Part shown: one piece after another, positions 25,955 to 34,998 of the stretch
Numbering within the stretch: the first letter of the stretch is position 1
Layout: every line of letters starts with the position of its first letter
From: Polyangium sp. 15x6
GTDB taxonomy: Bacteria; Myxococcota_A; Polyangia; Polyangiales; Polyangiaceae
Assembly (NCBI RefSeq): GCF_029960785.1
Contig: NZ_JASBQE010000023.1
Span: 1 to 64,000, forward strand
Length of the DNA stretch: 64,000 nt
Direction: 5' to 3'
Made by a program: the position numbers and the translations under genes
The notes under the pieces: generated by a model
What the model was told of the DNA's origin: nothing
Databases searched by the model: none
Seen by the model: the letters and a program-made list of their open reading frames with translations, nothing else

Positions 25955-26959
25955 TCAGAATTGTCCAATCGCAGAAATCCCCGCGTACGTCGGCGCGACC
26001 GTCGGCAGTACCTGGAGACCCATGGTCGCCGACTTCTTCGATGGCATCAGAGTATAGACGAGCGTGCCGACGCCGATCACGCCCCCCGCTACGAGCGCAC
26101 CGAGCCCCACGTTGTGCAGGGTTTGCGATCGCTCCAACGCACCGCGCAACTCGCCGCATGCGCCGGAGAACTCGGCGTTGCGCGGATGAAGGGGGCTACA
26201 TGCCCCGTCGGGCATTCCGTTGTCCTGCGCATCCGCGTCGCTCACCAAACCGCTTGCCGCCACGAGAAGCCCAATTCCCACCCCTACCCCCACCACCCCC
26301 AGCGCCGCCCCCACCCCAACTACCACCCCACTCTTCCCCGCCCCCTCCTCCCTCACCGCCTCCCCCCGCTTCACCGTCACCTCCTCCCCCAACGCTGGCA
26401 CCTTCACCCTCGTCACCGCCCCCTCCCCTGCCACCACCTTCCCCGCCCACCCCTTCTTCCCCGGCGCCGCCGCCTCCACCCGCTGCTCCCCTGGATCCAC
26501 CGGCACCGCCGCTCCCCACACCGCCTCCTCCACCCGCTTCCCGTTCCGCCGCACCTCTAGCCCCGCAACCCTCGCCTCCGGCGCCACCTCCACCACCAGC
26601 TTTGCCAGCTTCGGCTCCAGCTCCCCCGCCCGCCGCGCCGCCTCCTCCATCCGCCGCTCGTCCTTCCCTGCCCGCGCCGTCGACTCCGCCTCCCGGAACG
26701 TCGCCCATGCGCTCGCCGTCTCCCCGTTCGTCTCGTAGCAATCCCCAAGCGCCAGCAGCCTCCCTGGCCGCGGATCCAGCTTCTGACTCGCCGCGAACTT
26801 TGGACACGCCTCCCCCGCGCGCCCTCCCTTCAGCAGCTCCCGCCCCTCCTGGAACAACGCATCTGCCGCAGCGCGATCCTCCGCGGGCCCTGCGTCCGCG
26901 CGCCCCCCGCCCAGACAAACCAGAGCCACGACTCCCAGCGCAGACACCTTCACGCGCAT
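25955..26959 (-). CDS. TPR/PEGA-like exported protein (paralogue)
   Basis: A 334-residue paralogue of the 21633 gene. A signal peptide (VSALGVVALVCLGGGRADAGPAED) leads to helical TPR-like repeats (ALFQEGRELLKGG, KFAASQKLDPRPGRLLALGDCYE). A Val-rich PEGA-like beta domain and two glycine-rich helices follow, with a Cys-containing loop. The start ATG at 26959 follows the kinase stop by 57 bases, so kinase, this gene and the PGRS lipoprotein likely form one operon. Its Gly/Val-rich composition creates large antisense frames, which are not genes. Confidence 0.83.
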   Translation of the reverse strand: MRVKVSALGVVALVCLGGGRADAGPAEDRAAADALFQEGRELLKGGRAGEACPKFAASQKLDPRPGRLLALGDCYETNGETASAWATFREAESTARAGKDERRMEEAARRAGELEPKLAKLVVEVAPEARVAGLEVRRNGKRVEEAVWGAAVPVDPGEQRVEAAAPGKKGWAGKVVAGEGAVTRVKVPALGEEVTVKRGEAVREEGAGKSGVVVGVGAALGVVGVGVGIGLLVAASGLVSDADAQDNGMPDGACSPLHPRNAEFSGACGELRGALERSQTLHNVGLGALVAGGVIGVGTLVYTLMPSKKSATMGLQVLPTVAPTYAGISAIGQF

Positions 26960-27016
26960 GCAATGACCTCGGCGGAGCACCTTACCAAGGCAAACCCCAC
27001 CCGTCAGCATGCGCCG

Positions 27017-28498
27017 TCAAGGTGCGTACAAATCCTCGTTCCCCTTCGGCGGCCGAGGACGCACCGCCCCCGTGCTCGTCGCCGTCGCCTTCCCCGTTGC
27101 AGATGGTTTGACCACCGACGATCCGCGCACCGACGGCACGCTTGCCGCCGCCGCCGCTGCCGACGGCGCCGGAGCCACACTCGAAGCCGCCGCGCTCGTC
27201 GTCCCAACCGCGCGCGCGCTCGCCTCCGCCGACGCCGCATCCTCCACTGGCGCGACGATCACCGGCCCCGCCGCCTTCGCCGACGCCTCCCCCCGCACCT
27301 TCGCCGACTCCTCCCCCACCGCCCCGCTCGTCCCACCCGCGCCCGCGCCCGCACCCGAGAACAACACCACCCCGACCCCGAGCACTCCCCCCACGATCGC
27401 CAACACCACCCCGATCACCACGAGCCGCATCGGACTCGCGCCCTTCGTGCGTGAAGCCGACCCCGCGCCCGGCGCGACCACCACCGCGAGCTTCTCCGTC
27501 GCTGCCGTCCCCGACGTCGCCGACGTCATCGCTCGTGCCGCGGTGTGCTCTGCGAACGTCGGGCTCGCCTCGGGCATCGATCCCATCCGCGCGCCTTTCC
27601 CGCGCACCACCCGCCCGACCCGCTCCACGTACACCCGCGCATGCGCCGGCGCGTACGGCGCGAGCGCCGCTGCCAGCTCCCCAACGTCGCGGAACCTCTC
27701 CTCCCGATTCCGCGCCAAGCACCGCAGGATCACCGCCTCGAACCCCGCCGGCGCGTCCGCTCGGTACTGCCGCAGCGGCGTCGGTTGCCCCGCGATCACC
27801 AGCGCGCACACCGCCTGGATCGTCTCCGCGTGGAACGGCGTCCTCCCCGCGACGAGCTGGTACAGGATGATCCCGAGCGCCCACACGTCGCTCCGCGCGT
27901 CCACGCTCTTCGGCGTGTTCATCTGCTCCGGCGACATGTAGAGCGGCGAGCCGAGCATCTGCGACTCGTGCGTCAGCGCCACGTCGGAGCCCATGAGCTT
28001 CGAGATCCCGAAGTCCAGCACCTTCACGCACGCCGCTCCGCTCACGTCTTGCGTCAGGAACAGATTCGCCGGCTTGAGATCCCGGTGCACGATCCCCGCC
28101 GCGTGCGCCTCGCCGATCGCCTCGCACGCTTGCAGCACGAGATCCACCGCCTCCTCGAACGGCAGTTGCCTCCGCGCCTTCAGCGTCGCGGCGAGGTCTT
28201 GCCCGTCGAGGTACTCCATCACGATGTACGGCGCGTCGTTCTCATCTGCGCCGACGTCGAGCACCCGCGCGACGTGGTGGCTCTTCAGGAGCACCGCGGC
28301 GCGCGCCTCGCGCAAGAACCGCTCGCGTTGCTCCGGGCTCACGACGCGACCCGTGAGGAGCGACTTCACCGCGACGAGCTGCCCGAGATCCACGTGCCTC
28401 GCGGCCACCACGACGCCCATCGCGCCCGAGCCGAGCACGCGCTCCACGCGATACTTCCGCGCCAGGAGATCGCCGGGCTTGACGGGCATCTGGCTCAT
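27017..28498 (-). CDS. Ser/Thr protein kinase, membrane anchored
   Basis: A 493-residue Hanks kinase: glycine loop GSGAMGVV (23-30), Lys45, HRDLKPAN from 138, DFG 162-164, GSPLYMSPEQ. A membrane helix (MRLVVIGVVLAIVGGVLGVG) follows the kinase and linker, and then an Ala/Ser/Thr-rich extracellular tail of about 95 residues with no domain. The start is placed at ATG 28498; ATG 28489 is also possible. It heads the operon with the PEGA-like and PGRS-like genes, so its substrates may be in that envelope module (inference). Confidence 0.9.
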   Translation of the reverse strand: MSQMPVKPGDLLARKYRVERVLGSGAMGVVVAARHVDLGQLVAVKSLLTGRVVSPEQRERFLREARAAVLLKSHHVARVLDVGADENDAPYIVMEYLDGQDLAATLKARRQLPFEEAVDLVLQACEAIGEAHAAGIVHRDLKPANLFLTQDVSGAACVKVLDFGISKLMGSDVALTHESQMLGSPLYMSPEQMNTPKSVDARSDVWALGIILYQLVAGRTPFHAETIQAVCALVIAGQPTPLRQYRADAPAGFEAVILRCLARNREERFRDVGELAAALAPYAPAHARVYVERVGRVVRGKGARMGSMPEASPTFAEHTAARAMTSATSGTAATEKLAVVVAPGAGSASRTKGASPMRLVVIGVVLAIVGGVLGVGVVLFSGAGAGAGGTSGAVGEESAKVRGEASAKAAGPVIVAPVEDAASAEASARAVGTTSAAASSVAPAPSAAAAAASVPSVRGSSVVKPSATGKATATSTGAVRPRPPKGNEDLYAP

Positions 28499-28716
28499 GA
28501 ACCGCCATCTCAGCCGACTCGTACGGCAAGTCAAGAACGTGGCATCGCGCCTGTTCGTCGTCGCGAACGCCGGCCGTCCTCGCCTCGGTTTGTCTCCACC
28601 CAACACGGGCTCCCCCCGCGCCCCGGACGTCCCCCGCCTGACCCGTGTCCTCCCTCACGCACGAGCCTCGCGGTTCCTCATGGACTTTGCTCCCGTGTTG
28701 TCCGAAAATCGCAGTC

Positions 28717-29226
28717 GTGAGCAATCCACAAAGACCCCCGGATCGTGGCCCTCGCCGGAGCGATCCGGGCGTCGATGATCCGCGCACGGGACCGGACAGC
28801 CAGCCGCCTACGTCCACATCGTTCTCGGGCGTGATCGCGCGCGGCTTCGACACCGTGCCCATCTCCGTGCGGGGGGAGAGGGTCCAACCGCCGAGCGTGC
28901 CGTCGAGCCGCCTTCCGCCTTCGTCGGGCACCGTGCCGACCAGCGGGCCTTCTTCTTCGGGCACCCCTGCATCGGGCCAACCGAGCTCGGGCGTCCGTCG
29001 CACCAAGGGCGGCATCTACCAGGCCGTGCGCCTCCTCGATCAGAAGCATGGCTCGTTCTTCATCTCGCGGCTGATCCTCGTGACCGGCGTCAACCTCCGC
29101 AGCTTCGACTCTTCGAGCGTGGACGATCCCGTCGTCGCCGAGAAGCTCATCAAGGCGCTCCGCCCCCTGCTCTCTCCCGCGGAGCTCGACGGCCTCATGC
29201 CGCTTCTCGTCGCGCCGCAACGCTGA
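28717..29226 (+). CDS. Hypothetical protein with small C-terminal domain
   Basis: A 169-residue protein. The first about 95 residues are Pro/Ser-rich and disordered-looking. The last about 70 residues form a compact domain (GGIYQAVRLLDQKHGSFFIS, LIKALRPLLSPAELDGLM) that I cannot assign. The start is uncertain: the GTG at 28717 is used, but the frame is open to a GTG at 28645 in the 220-base gap upstream of the divergent kinase. It is followed by the ABM-fold gene after 12 bases. Confidence 0.65.
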   Translation: MSNPQRPPDRGPRRSDPGVDDPRTGPDSQPPTSTSFSGVIARGFDTVPISVRGERVQPPSVPSSRLPPSSGTVPTSGPSSSGTPASGQPSSGVRRTKGGIYQAVRLLDQKHGSFFISRLILVTGVNLRSFDSSSVDDPVVAEKLIKALRPLLSPAELDGLMPLLVAPQR

Positions 29227-29238
29227 AGGGAGCTCGTC

Positions 29239-29541
29239 ATGTACGTCGTTTGCGTCAAGGTCTCCGTGCTCGCCGACCACGTCGATGCCTTCGCGGAAGC
29301 GACGCTCGACAACGCCCGCGGCACCCGCGCCGAGCCGGGCAACGTCCGCTTCGACGTCCTCCGGGCCGCGGACGATCCCACGCGGTTTTTCCTGTACGAG
29401 GTCTACCAGACCGAGGCCGATTTCAAGGCGCACCAGCAGACCGCGCATTACCTCCGCTGGAAAGAGCTCGTCGCGCCGATGATGGCCGCCCCCCGCGCCG
29501 GCGAAAAATACGTCTCCGTGTTCCCCGAGCCCTGGGCCTAG
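29239..29541 (+). CDS. Antibiotic biosynthesis monooxygenase-fold protein (ABM, LsrG-like)
   Basis: A 100-residue protein of the dimeric alpha-beta-barrel ABM family. VCVKVSVLADHVDAFAEATLDNARGTRAEPGNVRFDVL and FFLYEVYQTEADFKAHQQTAHY are very similar to LsrG/YgiN-type proteins. These act on small quinones or the AI-2 signal. AAGGGAGC precedes the ATG. It is followed by an iron alcohol dehydrogenase 16 bases later, so a shared reaction on a small carbonyl compound is possible. Confidence 0.9.
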   Translation: MYVVCVKVSVLADHVDAFAEATLDNARGTRAEPGNVRFDVLRAADDPTRFFLYEVYQTEADFKAHQQTAHYLRWKELVAPMMAAPRAGEKYVSVFPEPWA

Positions 29542-29557
29542 AGCACCGCGTGATCCC

Positions 29558-30742
29558 GTGAAGTTCTCGTTCCGCACGGCGCCCGAGATCCACTTCGGCG
29601 CGGGCACCCTCGGCGAAGCGCCGGCCGCCGTCGCCCGCCTCGGCAAGCGTTGCCTCCTCGTCTCCGGCAAGAGCTCGCTCGAACGCTCCGGCAAGCTCGC
29701 CGCGATCGAGGAGGGGCTCCGCGCGCGGGGCGTATCGACGGCGCGATTCTGCGTCGATGGCGAGCCCGACCTCGCGGTCGCGGACGAGGGCGCCCGCGTC
29801 GCCCGCGAAGGTGGCCACGACGTCGTCCTCGCGATCGGCGGCGGCAGCGTGATCGACGCCGCGAAGGCGGCGGCCGCGCTCGCGACGAACGAGGGTTCGG
29901 CGATCGATTACGTCGAAGCCGTGGGCGCGGGCCGCACGATCGAGAAGACGCCATTGCCGCTCGTCGCCGTCCCCACGACCGCGGGCAGCGGCTCGGAGGT
30001 CACGAAAAACAGCGTCCTTCGTGTCCCCGATCTCCGCGTCAAGCGCAGCATTCGCAGCGATCTCATGGTCCCGCGCGTCGCGCTCGTGGACCCTTCCCTC
30101 ATCGCCACGGCGCCGAAGAGCGTCGCGGCTTCCTCCGGGCTCGACGCGCTCACGCACCTCGTCGAGGCGTATCTCTCGAAGGGCGCGCAGCCGATGACCG
30201 ACGTCCTCGTCGTCCCCGGCATCACGCTCGCTTATCGCGCGCTCGTCGCGCTCGCCGAGGATCGCACCACGGACGAATCCCACGAGGCCATGGCGCTCGC
30301 GGCGCTCTGGGGCGGCATTGCGCTCGCCAATGCGGGCCTCGGCGCCGTGCACGGCCTCGTCGCGCCGCTCGGCGGCCTCTCTGGCGTCCCGCACGGCGCC
30401 GGCTGCGGTTGCCTCTTGCCCGCCACCTTCGCCACGAACGTCGCCGCCTTGCGCGCCCGCGCGCCCGAACACCCGGCGCTCGCCCGCGCCCACGAGGTCG
30501 CCGACCTCCTCTTGCCCCCCGACGCGCCCGATCGCAGCCCCGAGCGCGCCGCCGACGCGTTTCGAGGTTTACGCGACAAACTCGGCGTCCCGCCGCTCCG
30601 ATCGTACGGGGTTTCCGAGACGGACCTCGCGTCGATCATCGCGGGCTCGCGGGCGGGCAGCATGCGTTCGAATCCGATCGAGCTCACGGACGCCGAGCTC
30701 GAAGCCATCCTCGCGCGCTCGCTCGGCCCGCCGCTCGCCTGA
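29558..30742 (+). CDS. Iron-containing alcohol dehydrogenase
   Basis: A 394-residue protein of the Fe-ADH family. It has the NAD-binding GGGSVIDAAKAAAAL, PTTAGSGSEVT, and metal ligands in SGLDALTHLVEAY (Asp, His), GAVHGL (His) and GVPHGAGC (His). A GTG start is used. The family reduces aldehydes or oxidises alcohols or maleylacetate; the substrate cannot be read from sequence. It is probably co-transcribed with the ABM gene. Confidence 0.93.
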   Translation: MKFSFRTAPEIHFGAGTLGEAPAAVARLGKRCLLVSGKSSLERSGKLAAIEEGLRARGVSTARFCVDGEPDLAVADEGARVAREGGHDVVLAIGGGSVIDAAKAAAALATNEGSAIDYVEAVGAGRTIEKTPLPLVAVPTTAGSGSEVTKNSVLRVPDLRVKRSIRSDLMVPRVALVDPSLIATAPKSVAASSGLDALTHLVEAYLSKGAQPMTDVLVVPGITLAYRALVALAEDRTTDESHEAMALAALWGGIALANAGLGAVHGLVAPLGGLSGVPHGAGCGCLLPATFATNVAALRARAPEHPALARAHEVADLLLPPDAPDRSPERAADAFRGLRDKLGVPPLRSYGVSETDLASIIAGSRAGSMRSNPIELTDAELEAILARSLGPPLA

Positions 30743-30787
30743 TCATCGGGCTTCACGGCTGCCACCGGTCTTTGGTAGGGTTCGGCC

Positions 30788-31534
30788 ATGCGACATTCGA
30801 TGGCCCTGATCCTGCTCGTCCTCGCTGGTTGTGGCTCGAGCGCCCCGAAGGCCGAGGAGCCGAAGACCGAGACCAACGCGGAGGCTGGCACGGACACGAA
30901 GACCGAAGCTGCCGAGGCGCCCAAGGCCGAGGAAGAACCGAAGGGGATCCCCGAGGCCTGCGCGGGCGACGACAAGGCCGCGTGTGTCATGCCGAAGGGC
31001 TTCGTCAAGCGCCTCTGCAACGGCGTCTACCCGGAGCTCGCGCTTTATCTCTTCCAGAAGGGCACGCCGTGGCGCCGCGCGTACGTCTCCGCGAAGGAGG
31101 TCGCGCCGTTCAACGGCCTCGGCGGACCGAGCGCGGAGGAGAAGCTCACGCTCGACGAGGAGCTGCTCGTGCTCAACCAGATGAAGGCGGACACGGGCGG
31201 CATGCAGGTGAGCGGCGCGTCGGGCAGCGTCGATGTGCTCCGCTGGGACGGCACCTGCGCGACCCTGTCGACCGAGGAGGTCCGCTTCCAGGCCCCGTCG
31301 AAGCCCAAGCACGCCATCATTCCGTGGCGCATCCTCGAGGACGCGACCCAGGAGGCGCTCAAGAAAAACGAAGCGCTCGCGAACGTGGCCACGGAGCGCA
31401 AGAAGGAATGCAAGGGCGCGACGATGGGCGCAGTCTCCGCGAAATGCGAGAAGGCCGATAAAGCGCTGAACGATCTCGTCGTGGACGCCGTGCGCGCCGG
31501 CACGACCGTGCCCAAGCCCGCGAAGGTCCCCTGA
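30788..31534 (+). CDS. Putative lipoprotein
   Basis: A 248-residue protein with a short signal and lipobox VLAGC (Cys15). A Glu/Lys/Ala-rich linker follows to about residue 55, then a domain with Cys residues (PEACAGDDKAACVMP, LCNGVYPEL, GTCATLS, KECKGATMGA, KCEKADK). It lies 45 bases after the alcohol dehydrogenase and is followed by a palindrome array. Family unknown. Confidence 0.8.
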   Translation: MRHSMALILLVLAGCGSSAPKAEEPKTETNAEAGTDTKTEAAEAPKAEEEPKGIPEACAGDDKAACVMPKGFVKRLCNGVYPELALYLFQKGTPWRRAYVSAKEVAPFNGLGGPSAEEKLTLDEELLVLNQMKADTGGMQVSGASGSVDVLRWDGTCATLSTEEVRFQAPSKPKHAIIPWRILEDATQEALKKNEALANVATERKKECKGATMGAVSAKCEKADKALNDLVVDAVRAGTTVPKPAKVP

Positions 31535-31560
31535 GAGGGTGGTGCTGCCACAGCGTAACG

Positions 31561-31662
31561 CCGGGGTTTCACCCCGGACCCGACCAGGGGCTCTTCGCCC
31601 CTGGACCCGAACCAGGGCACAGCCCTGGACCTCGGGTGCATCGACCGCGGTGCGGTCGATGC
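31561..31662. repeat. Palindrome array
   Basis: Four perfect hairpins in a row at 31561-31577, 31584-31604, 31612-31628 and 31638-31662, spaced by ACCCGA-like linkers. The first two are close relatives of the hairpins at 254-270 and 227-247. The array fills the gap between the convergent lipoprotein and agmatinase genes. No gene was seen in this gap. Confidence 0.87.
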
Positions 31663-31688
31663 AACGATTCGCGTAGGAGCTTATCGAT

Positions 31689-32735
31689 TCAGCGCAGCTT
31701 TGCCTTGCCCTGGCTGGCGAGCGTGAATCCGATCAGTTTGTAGAGCAGCCGCGCCCCCACGTTCGCGTCCCACTCGTCGCCGTCCGGCCCCGGGGCGACC
31801 TCGTTCAGATCGAACCCCACGATCGTTCGTCCGGACCGCACCACCTCGCCGATCACGTACACCGCCTCGTGAAAATCGAGCCCGCCGGGCACGGGCGTGC
31901 CCGTGTGCGGGCAATAACGCGGATCGAGCCCGTCGACGTCGAACGAGACCCACACCTCCCGCGGCAGCGCATCCACGATCTCCCGCGCCACGGCGGCAAA
32001 CGTCTCGCCCCCGAGCTTGCGCCGCGCGAGATCGCGATCGAAAAACACCCGCGCGCGCTCGCCCTGCGAGGCGACGTAGTCCATTTCCTCCTCGCACACG
32101 TCGCGAATCCCGACCTGCACGAGTTTTCCGACGCCCGCCGCGCGCGTGAGCACGTTGTACATGATCGAGGCGTGCGAGAACGTAAACCCCTCGTAGGCGC
32201 GGCGCGTGTCCGAATGCGCGTCGAAATGGAGCACGCCGAGCCCCGGACGCCGCCGCGCGAGCACCTCGATCGCGCCGAGCGGCACCGCGTGATCGCCGCC
32301 CACGATTCCCACGATCTTCCCCTTCGCCACGAGCCGCTCCGTCTCGGCCTCGACGCGCGCATTGAGCTTCCCGCCGAGCTCGTTCACCCGCGCGAGCGCC
32401 GCGCGCAGTTCGTCCGTCTCGACGACGCCGCCTACGTCGATGATCTTCTGCGCGAGCGCCCTCCCCTCCTCGTTCCACCGGACGATCTCTTCGGCCTCGT
32501 CCTGCATGAAAATGCCGGGCGCATAAGGTTTTTCCACGTCGAGATCGTAGAGATCCACCTGCCGGCTCGCCGCGAGGATCGCCGCGGGGCCGCCCGACGT
32601 GCCGCCGCCGTACGAGGTCGTCACTTCCCACGGGACGGGCACGAGCACGACGGCCGCGTCGTCCTCCGTGAAAGGCAATCCATAAATGCCGGAGTCGGCG
32701 GCCGCGGGCGCGTTGGGATCGAACGGAACGGTCAT
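31689..32735 (-). CDS. Agmatinase/arginase-family ureohydrolase
   Basis: A 348-residue protein of the binuclear manganese ureohydrolase family. The metal motifs are GGDHAVPLG, HFDAHSD and SFDVDGLDP, and GGTSGGPAAIL precedes them. It cleaves a guanidino compound to urea and an amine; agmatinase is most likely. The length is a little longer than SpeB because of an insertion at about 90-135. The ATG before TVPFDP is used; the longer frame is not supported. Urea from this enzyme would join that from the allantoicase. Confidence 0.88.
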   Translation of the reverse strand: MTVPFDPNAPAAADSGIYGLPFTEDDAAVVLVPVPWEVTTSYGGGTSGGPAAILAASRQVDLYDLDVEKPYAPGIFMQDEAEEIVRWNEEGRALAQKIIDVGGVVETDELRAALARVNELGGKLNARVEAETERLVAKGKIVGIVGGDHAVPLGAIEVLARRRPGLGVLHFDAHSDTRRAYEGFTFSHASIMYNVLTRAAGVGKLVQVGIRDVCEEEMDYVASQGERARVFFDRDLARRKLGGETFAAVAREIVDALPREVWVSFDVDGLDPRYCPHTGTPVPGGLDFHEAVYVIGEVVRSGRTIVGFDLNEVAPGPDGDEWDANVGARLLYKLIGFTLASQGKAKLR

Positions 32736-32787
32736 GACGGCAGCCTCTAGCACGAGCGAGCTTGCTCCGGGAGCCGCCTCGACGGCG

Positions 32788-33342
32788 CTACCCGCCTTCG
32801 GCGGCGCCCTCGTCCTCTGGCCGCCGGAGCCGCTCGACGAGCGCCGCATTGAGATCCTGCACGGTCCACTCCTTCGGCAGCCAGGAGCCCGGGATCCAGT
32901 ACACGTTGTCCTGAACCTGCACGACGATCGACTTCGGCCGCCCCGGCGGCTGCAGCCCGACGGAAACGATGTCGCGCACCGGCACCGTGATCACCCGCAT
33001 GCTCATCGGACGTCCCACGGGGAGCGACAACGACTTGGCGCTGAGGACGAGCTCGAAGGTCTCGATCTGCAGGAAGCGAACGATGCCGAGCAGGGCCATC
33101 ACGCTCATGCCCACGGAGAGCACGCCCAGCACCGCGTAAAACGCGTCCGCCCCGTCGGGGTCGAAGTGGAGGATGCCGTTCAGGATGAGGCCGCGATCGT
33201 TGACGCTCGAACGATGGAAGAAAAACGCAGCGCAGGCCCCGAACAGGACGAAGCCGGGGACGAGCTGCCCGTAGGGCTTGCGCAGAGGAATCTGGATCTT
33301 TGGCTCGCTTCGTTTCTTGCGCTTCGTCTTCTCGGGTCCCAC
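32788..33342 (-). CDS. Membrane protein with two N-terminal helices
   Basis: A 184-residue protein: basic N-terminus, two membrane helices (LVPGFVLFGACAAFFF and AFYAVLGVLSVGMSVMALLGI), and then a cytoplasmic beta-rich part (MRVITVPVRDIVSVGLQPPG, SIVVQVQDNVYWIPG) resembling PH-like bacterial domains. A GTG start is used. No family is firmly assigned. It is divergent from the PAS-STAS gene at 33393. Confidence 0.7.
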   Translation of the reverse strand: MGPEKTKRKKRSEPKIQIPLRKPYGQLVPGFVLFGACAAFFFHRSSVNDRGLILNGILHFDPDGADAFYAVLGVLSVGMSVMALLGIVRFLQIETFELVLSAKSLSLPVGRPMSMRVITVPVRDIVSVGLQPPGRPKSIVVQVQDNVYWIPGSWLPKEWTVQDLNAALVERLRRPEDEGAAEGG

Positions 33343-33392
33343 CGCGCGTTTTTCCTCTCTTTACACGCCCTCGGCCACGCTACGATGCCGCC

Positions 33393-34250
33393 GTGGGCAA
33401 CGGCGTTGCACTCGACCCTTTGCGCTTGGAAGCCCTCGAGCGGGAGCTCGCCGAGGCGCAAGCCACGATAACACGCCTCGAAGGTGATGCATGGCGCATT
33501 CGCCACATGCTCGAGGTCACCCAGGAGACGCTCACCGTCTTCGAGAACGGCCTCGTGATCGACACGAGCCCGCAGTTCGAGGTGATGTTCCGGGGCAAGC
33601 GCGAGGAGGCGATTGGCAAGCACGCGTTCGAGTTCGTCGCGCCCGAGTCGCGGGAGCTCGTCGCCGAGTACCAGCGCCGCGGCGTCACCGAGCCCTACGA
33701 GGCCACGCTCCTGCGGATGGACGGCACCACGTTCGTCGCGCGCATCCGCGGGCAGAACTTCGAACGCGACGGGCGCACGATCCGGGTCTCGACGTTCGCC
33801 GACGCGACCGCGGAGAAGCTCGCCGCGGAGGTGATCCGCACCGCCGCCGTGGTCGAGGAGACGGTGCAATTGCAGACCGAGCTCCTCGCGCGCCTCTCGA
33901 ACCCGCTCTTGCCCATCGCCGAGGGCACGCTCCTGCTCCCGCTCATCGGCGCCGTCGACGAGGACCGCGGGAGCGGAGTGCTCGACACGCTCACGCAGGG
34001 CATCGTGGCGCACGACGCGCGTTTCGTGATCCTCGACGTCACGGGCGTCGAGGCGATGGACGCGCACGTCGCGAGTGTTCTCGTCACGAGCGCGCGCGCG
34101 GCGGCGCTCCTCGGCGCGCGCGTCCTGCTCACGGGCATCCGCGCGGACGTGGCGCGCGCGCTCGTCACGCTCGGCCACGATCTCGGCGACCTCGTCACGT
34201 TCGCCACGCTGAAGCAAGGCGTCGCGCACGCGCTGCGCGCGCGGCGTTGA
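33393..34250 (+). CDS. PAS-STAS regulator (RsbR-like)
   Basis: A 285-residue protein with a coiled-coil start (LEALERELAEAQATITRLEG), a PAS domain at about 40-150 (ENGLVIDTSPQFEVMF, DGTTFVARIRGQNFE) and a C-terminal STAS domain (LPLIGAVDEDRG to LGHDLGDLVTF). This is the RsbR layout of stressosome sensors. Compared with Bacillus RsbR, the Thr171 position reads Glu (GAVDEDRG) and Thr205 reads Ala (MDAHVAS), so ordinary Thr phosphorylation may be lost. The start is a GTG at 33393; upstream sequence is antisense to the neighbour. Confidence 0.86.
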   Translation: MGNGVALDPLRLEALERELAEAQATITRLEGDAWRIRHMLEVTQETLTVFENGLVIDTSPQFEVMFRGKREEAIGKHAFEFVAPESRELVAEYQRRGVTEPYEATLLRMDGTTFVARIRGQNFERDGRTIRVSTFADATAEKLAAEVIRTAAVVEETVQLQTELLARLSNPLLPIAEGTLLLPLIGAVDEDRGSGVLDTLTQGIVAHDARFVILDVTGVEAMDAHVASVLVTSARAAALLGARVLLTGIRADVARALVTLGHDLGDLVTFATLKQGVAHALRARR

Positions 34251-34254
34251 TCGA

Positions 34255-34998
34255 TCACACCGCGCCGTCCACCAGAATGGTCGCTCCATTCACGTACGAC
34301 GCGCGATCCGACACCAGGAACGCCGCCATCTCGGCGACCTCCTGGAACGTGCCGAGCCGCCCGAGCGCCGTGTGCCGGAGGTACTCGTCGAGCCGACCTT
34401 TCGGCAGATTCACGCTGACCCCGCCCTCGAGCACCCCGGGCGCGAGGTTGTTCACGGTGATCCCGTACCGCCCGATCTCCTTGGCGAGCGCCTCGGTAAA
34501 ACCCTTGATGGCCGCCTTTGCCGTGCAGTAATGCACCGGCGCTTGCATCATCTTCACCCCGGCGAGCGAGCCGATGTTGAGGATGCGCCCGCGCCGGAGC
34601 TTGACCATGCCCCGAAGGACGGCCTGCGTGGCGAGGAACGTGCCTTTCACGTTCGTATCCATCACGCGGTCCCAATCGTCTTCGTCCATCAACGCGAGCG
34701 GAACCACGTCGGACACGCCCGCGTTGTTCACGAGCACGGAAACGGTCCCCACCGCGGACTCCATTTCCTTCACGGCTGCGGCGAGGCCCTGCTTGTCGAG
34801 CACGCTCGTTCGAAAGGAAAAACCCCGCACCCCGTGGGCCTCGATCTCGGCGAGCGTCTCCTTCGCCTCGACCTCCGATTTCGTCCAGTTGAACCCGACG
34901 TGCGCCCCTTCGCGGGCGAGCGTCACGGCGATCGCCCGCCCGAGGCCCTTGGAGCCGCCCGTCACCAGGGCGATGTGCCCTTCGCAAAGCTTCGTCAT
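34255..34998 (-). CDS. SDR/FabG-like 3-oxoacyl reductase, partner of radical SAM
   Basis: A 247-residue short-chain dehydrogenase. The Rossmann motif TGGSKGLG, the NNAG motif, the catalytic triad region with Ser in NIGSLAG and Tyr-X3-Lys in HYCTAK, and a C-terminal GATILVDGAV are all typical of FabG-like NAD(P)H reductases. It overlaps the upstream radical SAM gene by ATGA. It is a near-twin in length and layout of the SDR at 55903-56646, which also follows a radical SAM gene, so both belong to a duplicated module of the acyl pathway. Confidence 0.9.
   Translation of the reverse strand: MTKLCEGHIALVTGGSKGLGRAIAVTLAREGAHVGFNWTKSEVEAKETLAEIEAHGVRGFSFRTSVLDKQGLAAAVKEMESAVGTVSVLVNNAGVSDVVPLALMDEDDWDRVMDTNVKGTFLATQAVLRGMVKLRRGRILNIGSLAGVKMMQAPVHYCTAKAAIKGFTEALAKEIGRYGITVNNLAPGVLEGGVSVNLPKGRLDEYLRHTALGRLGTFQEVAEMAAFLVSDRASYVNGATILVDGAV

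Noticed and set aside
26196-26963. A 255-residue Gly-rich frame overlapping the second PEGA-like gene
   Set aside because: Same strand but another frame; the Gly/Arg-rich product has no signal or domain, and the PEGA-like frame has a paralogue.
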